This document shows positions 30,318 through 38,966 of a stretch of 64,000 nt of DNA, in pieces. Positions within the stretch are counted from its first letter, which is position 1. Every line of letters begins with the position of its first letter. Origin of the DNA: Pelagicoccus sp. SDUM812003 (GTDB taxonomy: Bacteria; Verrucomicrobiota; Verrucomicrobiia; Opitutales; Opitutaceae); the NCBI RefSeq assembly GCF_031127815.1, contig NZ_JARXHY010000015.1:62001-126000 (forward strand), written 5' to 3'. The notes beneath the pieces were generated by a model. That model ran no database searches, had not been told where the DNA came from, and saw only the letters and a program-made list of their open reading frames with translations. Position numbers and translations under genes: made by a program.

Positions 30318-30818
30318 ATGAAAAGCGCGATCTGCTCACTCCTCCTAACCTTGTTTCTCGCCGCCCCCCTACTTGGGCACGACACTTACGAGATTACGCT
30401 CGAACTGAAGGAGGGCCGAAAAACGGTCCAAGCTCGACTGGAACTGGCGCGCTCTACCAGCGTGGCCGCCTGCGATCCGGCTCCGAGCCAAGGCGTCTAT
30501 TTCGAACCGGCCGAATTTCCAAAATGGAAACCAAAGCTTGAAGCGGCGGCTTCCGAGTTCATCGCGATTCTTGGCGAAGAGGGATCTCTCGCGATCGAAA
30601 GCTTCGCAGTCTCGCTCAACCGCGAGGACGACATTCTGATCGATTACGCCTTCCAGGCCAACGGTCTTTCACTCGAAAAGCTTCACGCACCCATCCTCTC
30701 GCGCTTTCCACCGGAAGGATTCGGCGTTCGAGTGACCTATCGAGACAAATCCGGATACTGGTATCCGCCCTTCATGATCTTCGAGGATCGGCAAACGGTT
30801 GAGCTGCCCACTCGCTAG
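30318..30818 (+). CDS. Small exported protein of unknown function beside a TonB receptor
   Basis: Not recognised. The 166-aa precursor has a clear Sec signal (MKSAICSLLLTLFLAAPLLG) and a mature start HDTYEITLELKEGRKTV. The mature part looks like a beta-rich domain with alternating charged strands, one Cys in SVAACDPAP, and a C-terminal aromatic stretch (SGYWYPPFMIFEDRQTVELP). It is transcribed toward the TonB-dependent receptor gene and their ends are 49 bases apart, so the two are not in one operon. An early His-Asp after the signal and the receptor neighbour would fit a metal- or ligand-binding periplasmic protein, but this is only a guess. Confidence 0.65.
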   Translation: MKSAICSLLLTLFLAAPLLGHDTYEITLELKEGRKTVQARLELARSTSVAACDPAPSQGVYFEPAEFPKWKPKLEAAASEFIAILGEEGSLAIESFAVSLNREDDILIDYAFQANGLSLEKLHAPILSRFPPEGFGVRVTYRDKSGYWYPPFMIFEDRQTVELPTR

Positions 30819-30867
30819 CTTGAGCTCGCGTCGAAACCTGATCTCTCGGACTGGGTTCGAAACTGCT

Positions 30868-32892
30868 CTAGAAATGACGCGTCAGCTCAACCGCGAGCGA
30901 TCGGGGCTTCATCACGTGGCTATGTACGTCCGCTACTGCATCGAACTCTCCAGCGAGGCGCGACTCGTACCAGTAGCTGATGTCCGGATCCTGCGAATCA
31001 AGCAAATTGCTCAGAAGGATCTTCCATTCCCAGTTTTCGTTCCCTCCCCTCACAGTCACGTTCACGGTTTCCGATGAGCGAGACCGAATCGCTCCACTCT
31101 CCTCCAAAGGCCTGTCTCCAAAATAGCGATACTTCAAAGAAACGCGTCCCTTCTCCCCCCATCCGTAGCTGAGTCCCGCTCCAAGCTTCCTTTCCACCAC
31201 GCCAGGAATATGCCGCCCCGCCGGATTCAGATCGCTAAAACGAGCGTGACTCCACGCCACATCTAGATCCGCCATAAACCCGGAACCGAGCCGAGCGAAG
31301 CTCGTCCAATCCAGCCCCCACCGCTCGCTGGGGCGCGACGCTTCCGTCTCCCCTGCGTCGCCAACGTACAGCAGCTCCGAATCCAGATCCAATCGCCAGA
31401 GACTGAGCGAGGTATTCAGGCGCTGCTCAAACCGATAGCGAAGCCCCAGCTCGGCGCCTTGAGAGGAAACCAAGGGATCCACCTTGTCGCCAACGCTGGC
31501 GGCTCGCGCGTCGTTGCTGTGAAATCCGTATCCAGCGCTCGCATACCACTCCAAGGCATCGTTCATGGTGTAGACGATATTGGTCTTGGGGCTGATCAGC
31601 CAATCCGACGCCACTCCGCTCTCCATGCCCACCCGACTGCGAGAACGATGATCCACGTTATCCAATCTCGCCCCAAGGTGCATTCTTAACTTGGGCGACC
31701 AATCGACTTTCGCCTCGTAGATCAGTCCGCTCGACACGACGCCGACCTCGTCTTCGCGAATAGTTGAAAGTCGATGACGCTCCTTGGTCTTATAAAGTCC
31801 TACTTGGTCGATGTCATCCCAGCGAAACTGCAAAGCGATGGTGTGGTTCGTCTGCTTGCCGAACAGCTCCTGATAGAAGTAGGTCTTTCCGAAGCTGGCG
31901 CCATAGACCATGCGTCGATCGGCCTGCTCGAATTGGTCGCCATTCACCGGATCTTCCAGGAAATAAGTGAAATTCGACCACAGGTTCATGTCGTAATAGA
32001 TCGAATACGCGTTGGCGAAGGTCCGCACATGCCCTTGGTCCCGACGCCAGTTCGCGGACAGACTATAGCGCGTCGTTCGTCCCCCCACAGTCGGGTCCAC
32101 AAACCCATAGATGGATAGGTCGCCACTGGCGATCGCTCGTTCTGGTATCTGGTCCGTCGCATCCCAGCTGGAGTCGTAGGCCATCGCGGTCACCGAGAAT
32201 CGCTCGTCGTAGTTCCCCGCCGAATACCGCAGAAGTCCGCTGCGCTTGGCGAGGTTTTCATCCAAAACCCAAGGACCGTCGTTTTCCTCCAGCTCCAGAC
32301 CAAAGAGCAGGTTTCCCTCGGCCGCCGGCCGAGACATGCCGCTGACCAGCCGCTGCCGGCCATATTCGCCGACGCTCGCCGAAACGAAGTCCCGCTCCAG
32401 CATGTCTTTGAACCCAATGCTGGCGGACCCGGTGGAGGAGAAATCTCCGACCATCGCATAATACGGCCCTTTGAGGTAGGAGATCATGGATACCATTTCC
32501 GGAATGACAAAATTCGTATCCGCGTATCCCTGACCATGGCCATGCGTAGGAAAATTCACCTGCATCCCGTCGACCATCGCGGCGAAATCGGTTCCGTGGT
32601 CGAGGTTGAATCCACGTAAGAAATACTGCTTGGCCTTTCCGGTCCCGCTATGCTGAGTGGCGATCATGCCGGGCACCGCCTCCAGCAAATCAGAGCCGCC
32701 CTCCGCGGTGGCCAGCGCCAGGTCGTCACCTCCAACATAGCCTTGCGAGGCGCTCATCGCGGCTCCGTGGAGTGAAGTCTCCTGTCCCTGAACTTCGAAC
32801 GACGGCAAATAGACCGCGTCATGAGCCAACGACGAGGACGCGAAAACGGCAGGTGCAAGAAAAAGACGAGCGAGGGGCGACACGCCGTTCAT
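30868..32892 (-). CDS. TonB-dependent outer-membrane receptor
   Basis: Outer-membrane active transporter powered by TonB. Start chosen at 32892 (MNGVSPLARLFLAPAVFASS), which gives a proper signal peptide and has GAGGG nine bases upstream. The longer frame to 32967 would start inside the fabD terminator. The 674-aa protein has a plug domain with the conserved QYFLRGFNLDHGTDFAAMVD stretch, a His/Gly-rich loop (FPTHGHGQGYADTNFVIPE) and SYLKGPYYAMVGDFSSTGSA, then a 22-strand-type barrel ending in the terminal Phe of LTRHF. There is no N-terminal CarboxypepD-like or signalling domain. The plug variant belongs to a family often discussed for metal or small-ligand uptake, so it need not serve the pectin genes. 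Confidence 0.92.
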   Translation of the reverse strand: MNGVSPLARLFLAPAVFASSSLAHDAVYLPSFEVQGQETSLHGAAMSASQGYVGGDDLALATAEGGSDLLEAVPGMIATQHSGTGKAKQYFLRGFNLDHGTDFAAMVDGMQVNFPTHGHGQGYADTNFVIPEMVSMISYLKGPYYAMVGDFSSTGSASIGFKDMLERDFVSASVGEYGRQRLVSGMSRPAAEGNLLFGLELEENDGPWVLDENLAKRSGLLRYSAGNYDERFSVTAMAYDSSWDATDQIPERAIASGDLSIYGFVDPTVGGRTTRYSLSANWRRDQGHVRTFANAYSIYYDMNLWSNFTYFLEDPVNGDQFEQADRRMVYGASFGKTYFYQELFGKQTNHTIALQFRWDDIDQVGLYKTKERHRLSTIREDEVGVVSSGLIYEAKVDWSPKLRMHLGARLDNVDHRSRSRVGMESGVASDWLISPKTNIVYTMNDALEWYASAGYGFHSNDARAASVGDKVDPLVSSQGAELGLRYRFEQRLNTSLSLWRLDLDSELLYVGDAGETEASRPSERWGLDWTSFARLGSGFMADLDVAWSHARFSDLNPAGRHIPGVVERKLGAGLSYGWGEKGRVSLKYRYFGDRPLEESGAIRSRSSETVNVTVRGGNENWEWKILLSNLLDSQDPDISYWYESRLAGEFDAVADVHSHVMKPRSLAVELTRHF

Positions 32893-32949
32893 GCAAACGA
32901 GCCCTCGCCCCAAAACAAGCGCCGACGGATTCAGACGGTAAAAAGACGC

Positions 32950-32983
32950 AAAAAAGCCCGTCCTCACAACGGAGCGACGAGCT
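32950..32983 (-). terminator. Rho-independent terminator of fabD
   Basis: On the minus strand an 8-bp stem (plus-strand arms AGCCCGTC at 32955-32962 and GACGAGCT at 32976-32983, with one wobble pair) is followed by six T (32950-32955). It lies 30 bases after the fabD stop and 58 bases before the chosen TonB receptor start, separating the two transcription units. Confidence 0.75.
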
Positions 32984-33012
32984 TCTAACGCTGCTCTGCT
33001 ACTTGCAGAAAA

Positions 33013-33918
33013 CTAGGCCTGCAAATCCGCCCAGGTTTCAAAGCTGGCGTTGGCGTAGTCGCGATTGGTGCGCTTGACCTGACCCTTGAGCACGCCGCCC
33101 ACGCCGAGTTCCCAGAACATGTCCGCGCCCGCCTTGGCCGCGTTGACGATGCAGTCCTCCCAAAGCACCGAAGAGACAACCTGCTTCACCAAAGCCTCGC
33201 GGATGGCGGCCGGATCGGAAATCACATCTCCGGTGGTGTTGGTCAAAACAGTGAGCTTGGGAGCCTTGAATTCAACACCCTCGAGAAAGGCCGCGAAGCG
33301 ATCGCGGGCAGGCTGCATCAGCCGGCTGTGGTAGGCGCCAGCGACGTCGAGCTCCATCACGCGACGAAAGCCCTTTTCCTTGCCGGCTTCGACCGCGGCC
33401 ACGATCTTTTCCTTCTCGCCTGAAATCACGATCTGCCCCGGGCAATTGAGGTTGGCCATCTCCACGTCCATTTCTTGGCAAAACGCAGCGACCACATCGC
33501 GCTCCACGCCGATCACCGCAGCCATGGATCCTTTGCTGGCTTCGCAGGCCTCCTGCATGAGTCGTCCGCGCTCAGCCACCACCTTCAAACCGGTTTCGAA
33601 GTCGAAAACCTCAGCGGCCGTCATGGCGGTCACTTCGCCGAGGCTAAGCCCCATGGCGATGGCCACGTCGTAGAGCTTTCCCTGGGCCTTCATGATCTGG
33701 TAGACCGCATAGCCGTGCACGAACAGGGCTGGCTGGCAGACCTTGGTTTCCGTGAGGGATTCCTGAGGGCCTTCGAAACTCAGTTCGCTTATCTTCCAGC
33801 CAAGGACCTCGTCAGCCTTGTCGTAAACGGAGCGAGCGATCTCGCTGCTCTCGTACAAGTCCTTACCCATGCCCACCTTCTGGGCGCCTTGACCGGAAAA
33901 CATTAGAGCGATTTTCAT
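33013..33918 (-). CDS. fabD: Malonyl-CoA:ACP transacylase with GLSLGE nucleophile motif
   Basis: Loads malonate from malonyl-CoA onto acyl carrier protein for fatty acid synthesis. The 301-aa length is normal. Visible motifs are FSGQGAQ at the N-terminus, the nucleophile Ser92 in GLSLGE, the Arg of VVAERGRLMQEA and the catalytic His in AGAYHSRLM. The residue before the nucleophile is Leu91, where the usual motif is GHSLGE; the Ser, the catalytic His and the Arg that binds the malonyl carboxylate are intact, so activity is still expected. It is followed by its own terminator. Other fatty-acid genes are not adjacent. The start ATG at 33918 gives the canonical MKIALMFSGQGAQ. Confidence 0.95.
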   Translation of the reverse strand: MKIALMFSGQGAQKVGMGKDLYESSEIARSVYDKADEVLGWKISELSFEGPQESLTETKVCQPALFVHGYAVYQIMKAQGKLYDVAIAMGLSLGEVTAMTAAEVFDFETGLKVVAERGRLMQEACEASKGSMAAVIGVERDVVAAFCQEMDVEMANLNCPGQIVISGEKEKIVAAVEAGKEKGFRRVMELDVAGAYHSRLMQPARDRFAAFLEGVEFKAPKLTVLTNTTGDVISDPAAIREALVKQVVSSVLWEDCIVNAAKAGADMFWELGVGGVLKGQVKRTNRDYANASFETWADLQA

Positions 33919-34069
33919 AGGGGCCTAGTTGCCAACCTATTTCGCCCTGACTGACAATAAAATTCACCCTTGGCAGGAAGTCGATAAAGCGGGGAAACGA
34001 AGCTTATGGCGCCGTCTAATCCGCGCTACAAGCTTGTCTGCTACCTCCCTGTCGAGAGCTCCGCCGCAG

Positions 34070-35662
34070 CTAGGAGGCGTATTCGTCGAGGCGCTTCTTG
34101 AGGGTGTTTCGCGTGATGCCGAGGATCTCCGCGGCGCGGGCTTGGTTGCCTCCGGTCTCCTTGATGGCCCGCTCGATCATCTGGCGCTCGATCAGGCCGA
34201 GGATGCGCATCTCCTGACGCTCCCGCAGCTCCTTGTAGAGCCGGTCGTAGATGGCGGGCAACGAAATGGGCATGGACGGCGGCGGCACCACCGCGTTGGG
34301 CGTGATGGGCGTGGGAGCGGAGATTTCCGAGGCTGCGGCCGCTGGAGCCTCCACCGCGGCTTCGGGGGCCGGAGCAGGAGGAGCGGAAACTGGCTCTCCC
34401 TTGGCGGGAGCGACGGTTTCGGGGGTTGGCGACGGGGCGGGAGCCGACGCTGGCGCCGCCTGCTGCCCGACCGCTCGCACGATGTTTTCCGGCAAATCCT
34501 TTACCAATATGGCGTCGCCTTGGGCCACCACGGCGCTGTGGTAGACCACGTTTCCGAGCTCGCGCACATTGCCCGGCCATGGATACGCCACCAGGGTCTT
34601 CAACGCATCGTTGGAAACGCGGGTGGCCCGAGCTTTGCGCTCCTTGACCAGGTTCTGCAGCATGTAGTCCACGATGTCCGGGATGTCCTCCTTGCGCTCC
34701 TTGAGAGCCGGCACGCGGATGCGAAATACGTTGAGGCGATAGTAGAGGTCCTCGCGAAACTCCTTCTCCTCCACCATCTTCTCCAGATCCTTGTTGGTCG
34801 CGGCGATCACCCGCACGTCGACCTTGATGGTCTCGGTGCCGCCGACGCGCTGGATTTCGCCCTCCTGCAGGACGCGCAGGATCTTGGTCTGCGTGGCCAG
34901 GGCCATATCCCCGATCTCATCGAGGAAAATCGTGCCGCGATCGCACTGCTCGAAACGCCCGATGCGCTGCGTGGTGGCTCCGGTGAAACTGCCTTTCTCG
35001 TGCCCGAACAGCTCGCTTTCGATGAGATTGTCCGGGATGGCGGCGCAATTGATGGCCGTGAACGGGCCGCCGGAGCGCAGGCTGTGCTGGTAGATGCACT
35101 TGGCGATCAGCTCCTTGCCGGTGCCGCTCTCGCCCGTCACCAGCACCGTGGCGTCGCTGGCCGCCACCTGACCGATGACCTTGAACACCTCCTGCATCGC
35201 CGGGGAAGTGCCCACGATGCCTTCCTTGTAGTCCTCGTAGTTGACCTTCTTCTCGTAGTCGCTGGCGCTTTGCAGGTCCTGATTCGAGCTGATGGCCTTG
35301 GCCGCGATCTCGATGACCTTGTCCACGTCGAAGGGCTTCATCACATAGTCGTAGGCCCCGAACTTCATGGCTTCGATGGCGGTCTGGGCCGTGCCGAACG
35401 CGGTCATGAGCACGATCTGCAGGTTGGCGTTGACCGAGCGCATGTGCTGCAGGGTCTCGATGCCGGAAATCCCGCCCATGCGGATATCCATCAGCACCAG
35501 CTCCGGCTTCAGGCCGTTTTTCACCTTCTCGATGCCCTCCTCTCCACTGCCGGCGGTTTCGATCGCGTAGCCTCGACTGCCGAGAACGCGACCGAGCGAG
35601 TAACGAATCTCTTCGTCGTCATCGACGATCAAAATGGTGCTGGATCTATCTTCAGAAAGCAT
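34070..35662 (-). CDS. Sigma-54-dependent response regulator (NtrC family)
   Basis: Transcription activator that remodels sigma-54 RNA polymerase after phosphorylation. Start chosen at 35662 ([19 protein letters not shown]) because the receiver begins there; the frame up to 35800 adds unrelated sequence. The 530-aa protein has a receiver (about 8-125, phospho-Asp59 in [10 protein letters not shown]), an AAA+ domain (about 150-385; Walker A GESGTGKE, sigma-54 contact loop GSFTGA, Walker [10 protein letters not shown]), a Pro/Ala-rich linker of about 80 residues and a Fis-type helix-turn-helix ([20 protein letters not shown]) at the C-terminus. The linker is unusually long. No cognate histidine kinase is adjacent; the two kinases at 10686-15905 are about 18 kb away. 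Confidence 0.94.
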   Translation of the reverse strand: MLSEDRSSTILIVDDDEEIRYSLGRVLGSRGYAIETAGSGEEGIEKVKNGLKPELVLMDIRMGGISGIETLQHMRSVNANLQIVLMTAFGTAQTAIEAMKFGAYDYVMKPFDVDKVIEIAAKAISSNQDLQSASDYEKKVNYEDYKEGIVGTSPAMQEVFKVIGQVAASDATVLVTGESGTGKELIAKCIYQHSLRSGGPFTAINCAAIPDNLIESELFGHEKGSFTGATTQRIGRFEQCDRGTIFLDEIGDMALATQTKILRVLQEGEIQRVGGTETIKVDVRVIAATNKDLEKMVEEKEFREDLYYRLNVFRIRVPALKERKEDIPDIVDYMLQNLVKERKARATRVSNDALKTLVAYPWPGNVRELGNVVYHSAVVAQGDAILVKDLPENIVRAVGQQAAPASAPAPSPTPETVAPAKGEPVSAPPAPAPEAAVEAPAAAASEISAPTPITPNAVVPPPSMPISLPAIYDRLYKELRERQEMRILGLIERQMIERAIKETGGNQARAAEILGITRNTLKKRLDEYAS

Positions 35663-35803
35663 CGGGAGAAAAATGGAATCAAAATAAGTTACGTGGCGGC
35701 GCCGTTTCGCCTCCGAGCAGGAAGCATTCCCAGCAAAGCCCTTGCGGGTCAATGCCGATGTTAGCCGACAAATCAGTTCCGCGAACCCCTCGCTCTCCAA
35801 GAG

Positions 35804-36322
35804 CTATTTTCGCCACATCCGCCAGATATCCAGCGAATCGCTCAGCCAAACCTCGCCCTCAGCCCCTTGCGGCCGGTACTCGAGCGGCCAGACCGATACG
35901 ATCAGGATGCGAAAATGGGAAACGAACAAGCCCAGCCATAGGATCCACCAGCCGCTGCCCACGAGGGTGTTGGTCGCTAGAGCCGCCAGCAGGCCGCAGC
36001 CCAACAAACTGGCCGCCGGTCCCGCCAAGGCCACCCAGGTCTGACGCGCCCGGCTCTCCGCCGCCCGATCGTAGCGGGTGAACCCATAGCGAAACCGTCG
36101 AGGGCTCAGCCTCAGCTCCAAGCGTCCCAACGTGAAAATCGAGCCTTCCCGGCCCGCAGCCGGCTGGCCAACCTGCAGGCTCACCTTTTGACGCGTCACC
36201 AGCAGCGCCATCACAGCATGACCAAGCTCATGCGCCACCACCGCGACCCCAAGCCCGAGCCAATAGACCAGCCCGAGCCAAGCGAATTTGACCAAGGCCC
36301 AAAGCAGCGGAGCCTCATCCAT
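35804..36322 (-). CDS. M50-like membrane zinc protease homologue
   Basis: A 172-aa integral membrane protein with the zinc motif HELGH at residues 31-35 (VVAHELGHAVMALLVTRQ) inside a hydrophobic helix, which is the signature of the M50 site-2 protease family. Two or three further hydrophobic segments follow (TWVALAGPAASLLGCGLLAA and GWWILWLGLFVSHFRILIVS). The second zinc-ligand motif typical of M50 (NxxPxxxLDG) is not obvious; VSVWPLEYRPQ sits in its place. The protein is therefore a short, M50B-like relative and may be a noncatalytic or substrate-specific form. It lies between the hydrolase and response-regulator genes on the same strand. Its target is unknown. Confidence 0.7.
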   Translation of the reverse strand: MDEAPLLWALVKFAWLGLVYWLGLGVAVVAHELGHAVMALLVTRQKVSLQVGQPAAGREGSIFTLGRLELRLSPRRFRYGFTRYDRAAESRARQTWVALAGPAASLLGCGLLAALATNTLVGSGWWILWLGLFVSHFRILIVSVWPLEYRPQGAEGEVWLSDSLDIWRMWRK

Positions 36323-36382
36323 GGCGCCGTCCTCCGGCCAATGGCCTAGCCCCTGCCAGCCTAAGACAGCGGGAGCTGCCGA

Positions 36383-37159
36383 CTACTCGGCGAATTCCTT
36401 GATGATCTCCACAAAGCGCTCTCTGCATTCGAAATGCGGGTTATGTCCGCTTTCCGCGATCACTTCAATCCCGCTCGCCGGAAAATGCCTGCGGATCAAA
36501 GGGATGTCCTCCTTGGAAAAAAACCGAGACCGGCCGCCCATCACGAAAAGGCTATCGCCGTCGTAGCGCTGCTCGTCGCTCAGACTCGTCCGCTCCAACT
36601 CCCGCAGCGAATCCTGGATCGCGTCGAGATTGATGGTCCAGCGAAACGCGTTCGTCTCTTCGTCCCGGACCAGGTTCGTCACCAGAAACTTGCGCATGGA
36701 CCAGCTTTTCACGTACGGCTCCAGAGCCGCTTCCGCATCGGAGCGCGATTTCAGGGAGGACAGTTCCACCGCCCGCATGCCCTCGAATTCCGGATCGTGG
36801 GCCGTGGGATTCTTCTTCGGCACGATGTCCACCACCACCAGCTTGCGCAGCAGCCCAGGCTGCTCGCAGGCGAGCTTCATAGCCAGTTTCCCCCCCATGG
36901 AATGACCGATCAGAATCGGCCGAGCGGTCAGGCGTTTCTCGATAAACCCCGTCACGTCCTCCGCCATCGCCGCGTAGGAATGCGGCGCGGCCCACGGAGA
37001 TTCGCCATGGTTTCTCAAATCCAGGCAAAACACATGAAAAGCCTCGCCCAAGGCCTGAGCGGCCGCCTGCCAGTTGCGAGACGACCCCAGCAGCCCGTGC
37101 ATAATCACCAGCGGCTGCTTCCCCGCCTCGCCATATTCTCGGTAAAACAAATCGACCAT
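36383..37159 (-). CDS. Alpha/beta hydrolase (YbfF-like esterase)
   Basis: Cytoplasmic serine hydrolase of the alpha/beta fold, probably acting on short acyl esters. Start chosen at 37159 (MVDLFYREYG), where the domain begins; an upstream in-frame start at 37201 adds 14 residues. The 258-aa protein shows the oxyanion region VIMHGLLGSSRNW, the nucleophile Ser87 in IGHSMGG, and the C-terminal His in ESGHNPHFECRE. DLRNHGESP matches the YbfF/esterase subgroup. It precedes the M50-like gene by 60 bases on the same strand. No pathway link is visible from the neighbours. Confidence 0.88.
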   Translation of the reverse strand: MVDLFYREYGEAGKQPLVIMHGLLGSSRNWQAAAQALGEAFHVFCLDLRNHGESPWAAPHSYAAMAEDVTGFIEKRLTARPILIGHSMGGKLAMKLACEQPGLLRKLVVVDIVPKKNPTAHDPEFEGMRAVELSSLKSRSDAEAALEPYVKSWSMRKFLVTNLVRDEETNAFRWTINLDAIQDSLRELERTSLSDEQRYDGDSLFVMGGRSRFFSKEDIPLIRRHFPASGIEVIAESGHNPHFECRERFVEIIKEFAE

Positions 37160-37247
37160 CGCCCCAACACCAAGCGATTCCGCCGCATCATAACAACTCA
37201 AAAGGCAGCGTCCAACGTCCCCCTCTTCCTCCCAGCTTCCAGGCGAA

Positions 37248-38630
37248 CTATCCCTTCCGCTTCGCGAGATTCTCTAAAATCCTAGCCCTTACCTCTTCCG
37301 GCAGCTCGTCGTGATCTTCCACATACTGCCTGACCGCCCACGCCAATCGATCCGTCATCTCCCCTTTATTCACCGCCATCGTGTACTCGCTCATGCTAAA
37401 CAGAGCCTTACCTATCGAAACGGGATCCTCCAAAGCATCTACGAAGCCCACGATGCGTTCCACCGGCTCGCCATGATGAACCGCCGGGTTGAACAATCCC
37501 CAGATCGCGTACTCTTTCGTCCGCCCCGCTGGCAGCTCTCGATAGTAAGCCTCAGCCGCGTCCAAGTCCGCGATGGCCCACTGCGAGAGCGCATCCCGGG
37601 TGTGATTCGCCCGGGCTGTCTCGCTTTTCAAGGTCGAGATTCCGGCCAAAGCGAGTTGCGGATTCGCTTGCGAAAGCGTTGGCACCAATCCCTTCAGCAC
37701 CTCGTCCGCTTGCTCCAGCTCCGCCACACGTCCGATCAAGGTCTCCAACTCGTCCGCGGTGCAAGCGGCCGCCCACTCCTTGGCAATCGGCACCAGAGCA
37801 TTTCGTATGAGACCCGCGTCGCCACTTTCCAAAACGTATTCAAACGCCCCTTGCCCATCCACCGACGCCCAGCCTTCCAAAATCCCCGCCATCGCTTTCT
37901 GCGAAAGCTTCGAGTCCCCCAAACGCCCCAGCTCAGCGATCGGGGCCTCCGAGTCGTAACGTCCCCAATCCTTGAACAAACTCTCCACGAGAAACGCACG
38001 TCCCTCAACTTCGCTGCTCAACAAGCGCCCCAACATCGCTCTCCGTTGATCATCCGTTTCCAGTCGAGAAACCGCTTTGTCGAACAAGCGCGTGCGATTG
38101 TACTGACTATCCACCTCGAATAGAAACCGCGTCGCCTGATCGCTATCCATCTCCGCGACCGCTCCCAGCAAGGCCCCCACCGATCCCACCAGCATCATTC
38201 CCTGGTTCGAAATCTCCATCATCGCATTCCAAGCCTCACGCGGCGAACGCCGAGCCCAGCCGATAGCCGCGCTTTCCAGATACTTGATGCGATCCCGTCC
38301 GCTCAACGTTTTCGCATACGCAAACGCCGCCTCGCCATCCGCTCGTCCCCACTCCTCAAACAGCCGTGCGATCGCCTCCACCTTGCTCGGCCCGTTCTCG
38401 CGCCCCAACAACACCTGATACCGCGACTCGAAATCGCTAGACTGCGCCTCGACTCCAACCACCTCAGTCGATCGATCGCCTGATAGCTCTCCACCCGTCT
38501 CCGACGATGACGGACTAGCCTCAACCGCGCGGCGCTCTGCGGCCTCCTTCTCTTCGTTCCACAGCCAAACGCCGATCAACGAGGCGGAAACAAAACCAAA
38601 CAATGCGACAGCAATCGGGGCGGATTTCAT
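37248..38630 (-). CDS. Trp-rich alpha-repeat membrane-anchored protein, paralogue 2
   Basis: Function not recognised. Start chosen at 38630 (MKSAPIAVALFGFVSASLIG), which gives an N-terminal anchor helix; the frame up to 38732 lacks support. The 460-aa protein is a solenoid of imperfect repeats with a Trp-acidic-small pattern: FEEWGRADGEAAFAYAK, IGWARRSPREAWNAMM, FKDWGRYDSEAPIAEL, LEGWASVDGQGAFEYVL and LSQWAIADLDAAEAYYREL. It shares size class, anchor and repeat signature with the protein at 19301-20524, so they are paralogues. The repeats suggest a periplasm-facing binding scaffold. It is transcribed away from mutS, with divergent starts about 336 bases apart. Confidence 0.72.
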   Translation of the reverse strand: MKSAPIAVALFGFVSASLIGVWLWNEEKEAAERRAVEASPSSSETGGELSGDRSTEVVGVEAQSSDFESRYQVLLGRENGPSKVEAIARLFEEWGRADGEAAFAYAKTLSGRDRIKYLESAAIGWARRSPREAWNAMMEISNQGMMLVGSVGALLGAVAEMDSDQATRFLFEVDSQYNRTRLFDKAVSRLETDDQRRAMLGRLLSSEVEGRAFLVESLFKDWGRYDSEAPIAELGRLGDSKLSQKAMAGILEGWASVDGQGAFEYVLESGDAGLIRNALVPIAKEWAAACTADELETLIGRVAELEQADEVLKGLVPTLSQANPQLALAGISTLKSETARANHTRDALSQWAIADLDAAEAYYRELPAGRTKEYAIWGLFNPAVHHGEPVERIVGFVDALEDPVSIGKALFSMSEYTMAVNKGEMTDRLAWAVRQYVEDHDELPEEVRARILENLAKRKG

Positions 38631-38966
38631 ACGAGGGAGGGCTCCAGAAGAGTGAAAGGACCCGCTCTTGGTAAAAATCACCAGCGCTTTGTTCCCCACC
38701 CGGGACTCCGAGTATGAACCGAAACGCCCCATCCTCCCACATCAGCGACTCAAACCAACGTGTCGCCCCAACGAATCCCCCTCGTCGAACGAAAGCAAAC
38801 GATCCCAAAAATCTGCGTAATCTGTGGGCAAACAACCTTTTCGCTCCCCCACATTCCCCGTCGTTTCAAAAAACCCTTTACCTCCCAACGCCTCCCTTCA
38901 AATTTTCTCCCTTCCCAGTCCGCCTTCCATCTATCACCTTTCATTATTCCACCCATCCCTTCTCCT
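38631..38966. other. Divergent region between the Trp-repeat gene and mutS
   Basis: A 336-base region holding the promoters of both divergent genes. The mutS frame stays open through much of it from 38760, but the translation (rich in Pro, Ser and Phe) does not look like MutS, so I treat it as noncoding. A pyrimidine-rich stretch (about 38835-38965) precedes the mutS ATG on the plus strand. No clear promoter pair or operator stands out. Confidence 0.4.

Noticed and set aside
33929-35764. 611-aa plus-strand open frame
   Set aside because: Antisense to the sigma-54 activator; composition rich in Gly, Arg and His, no motif.
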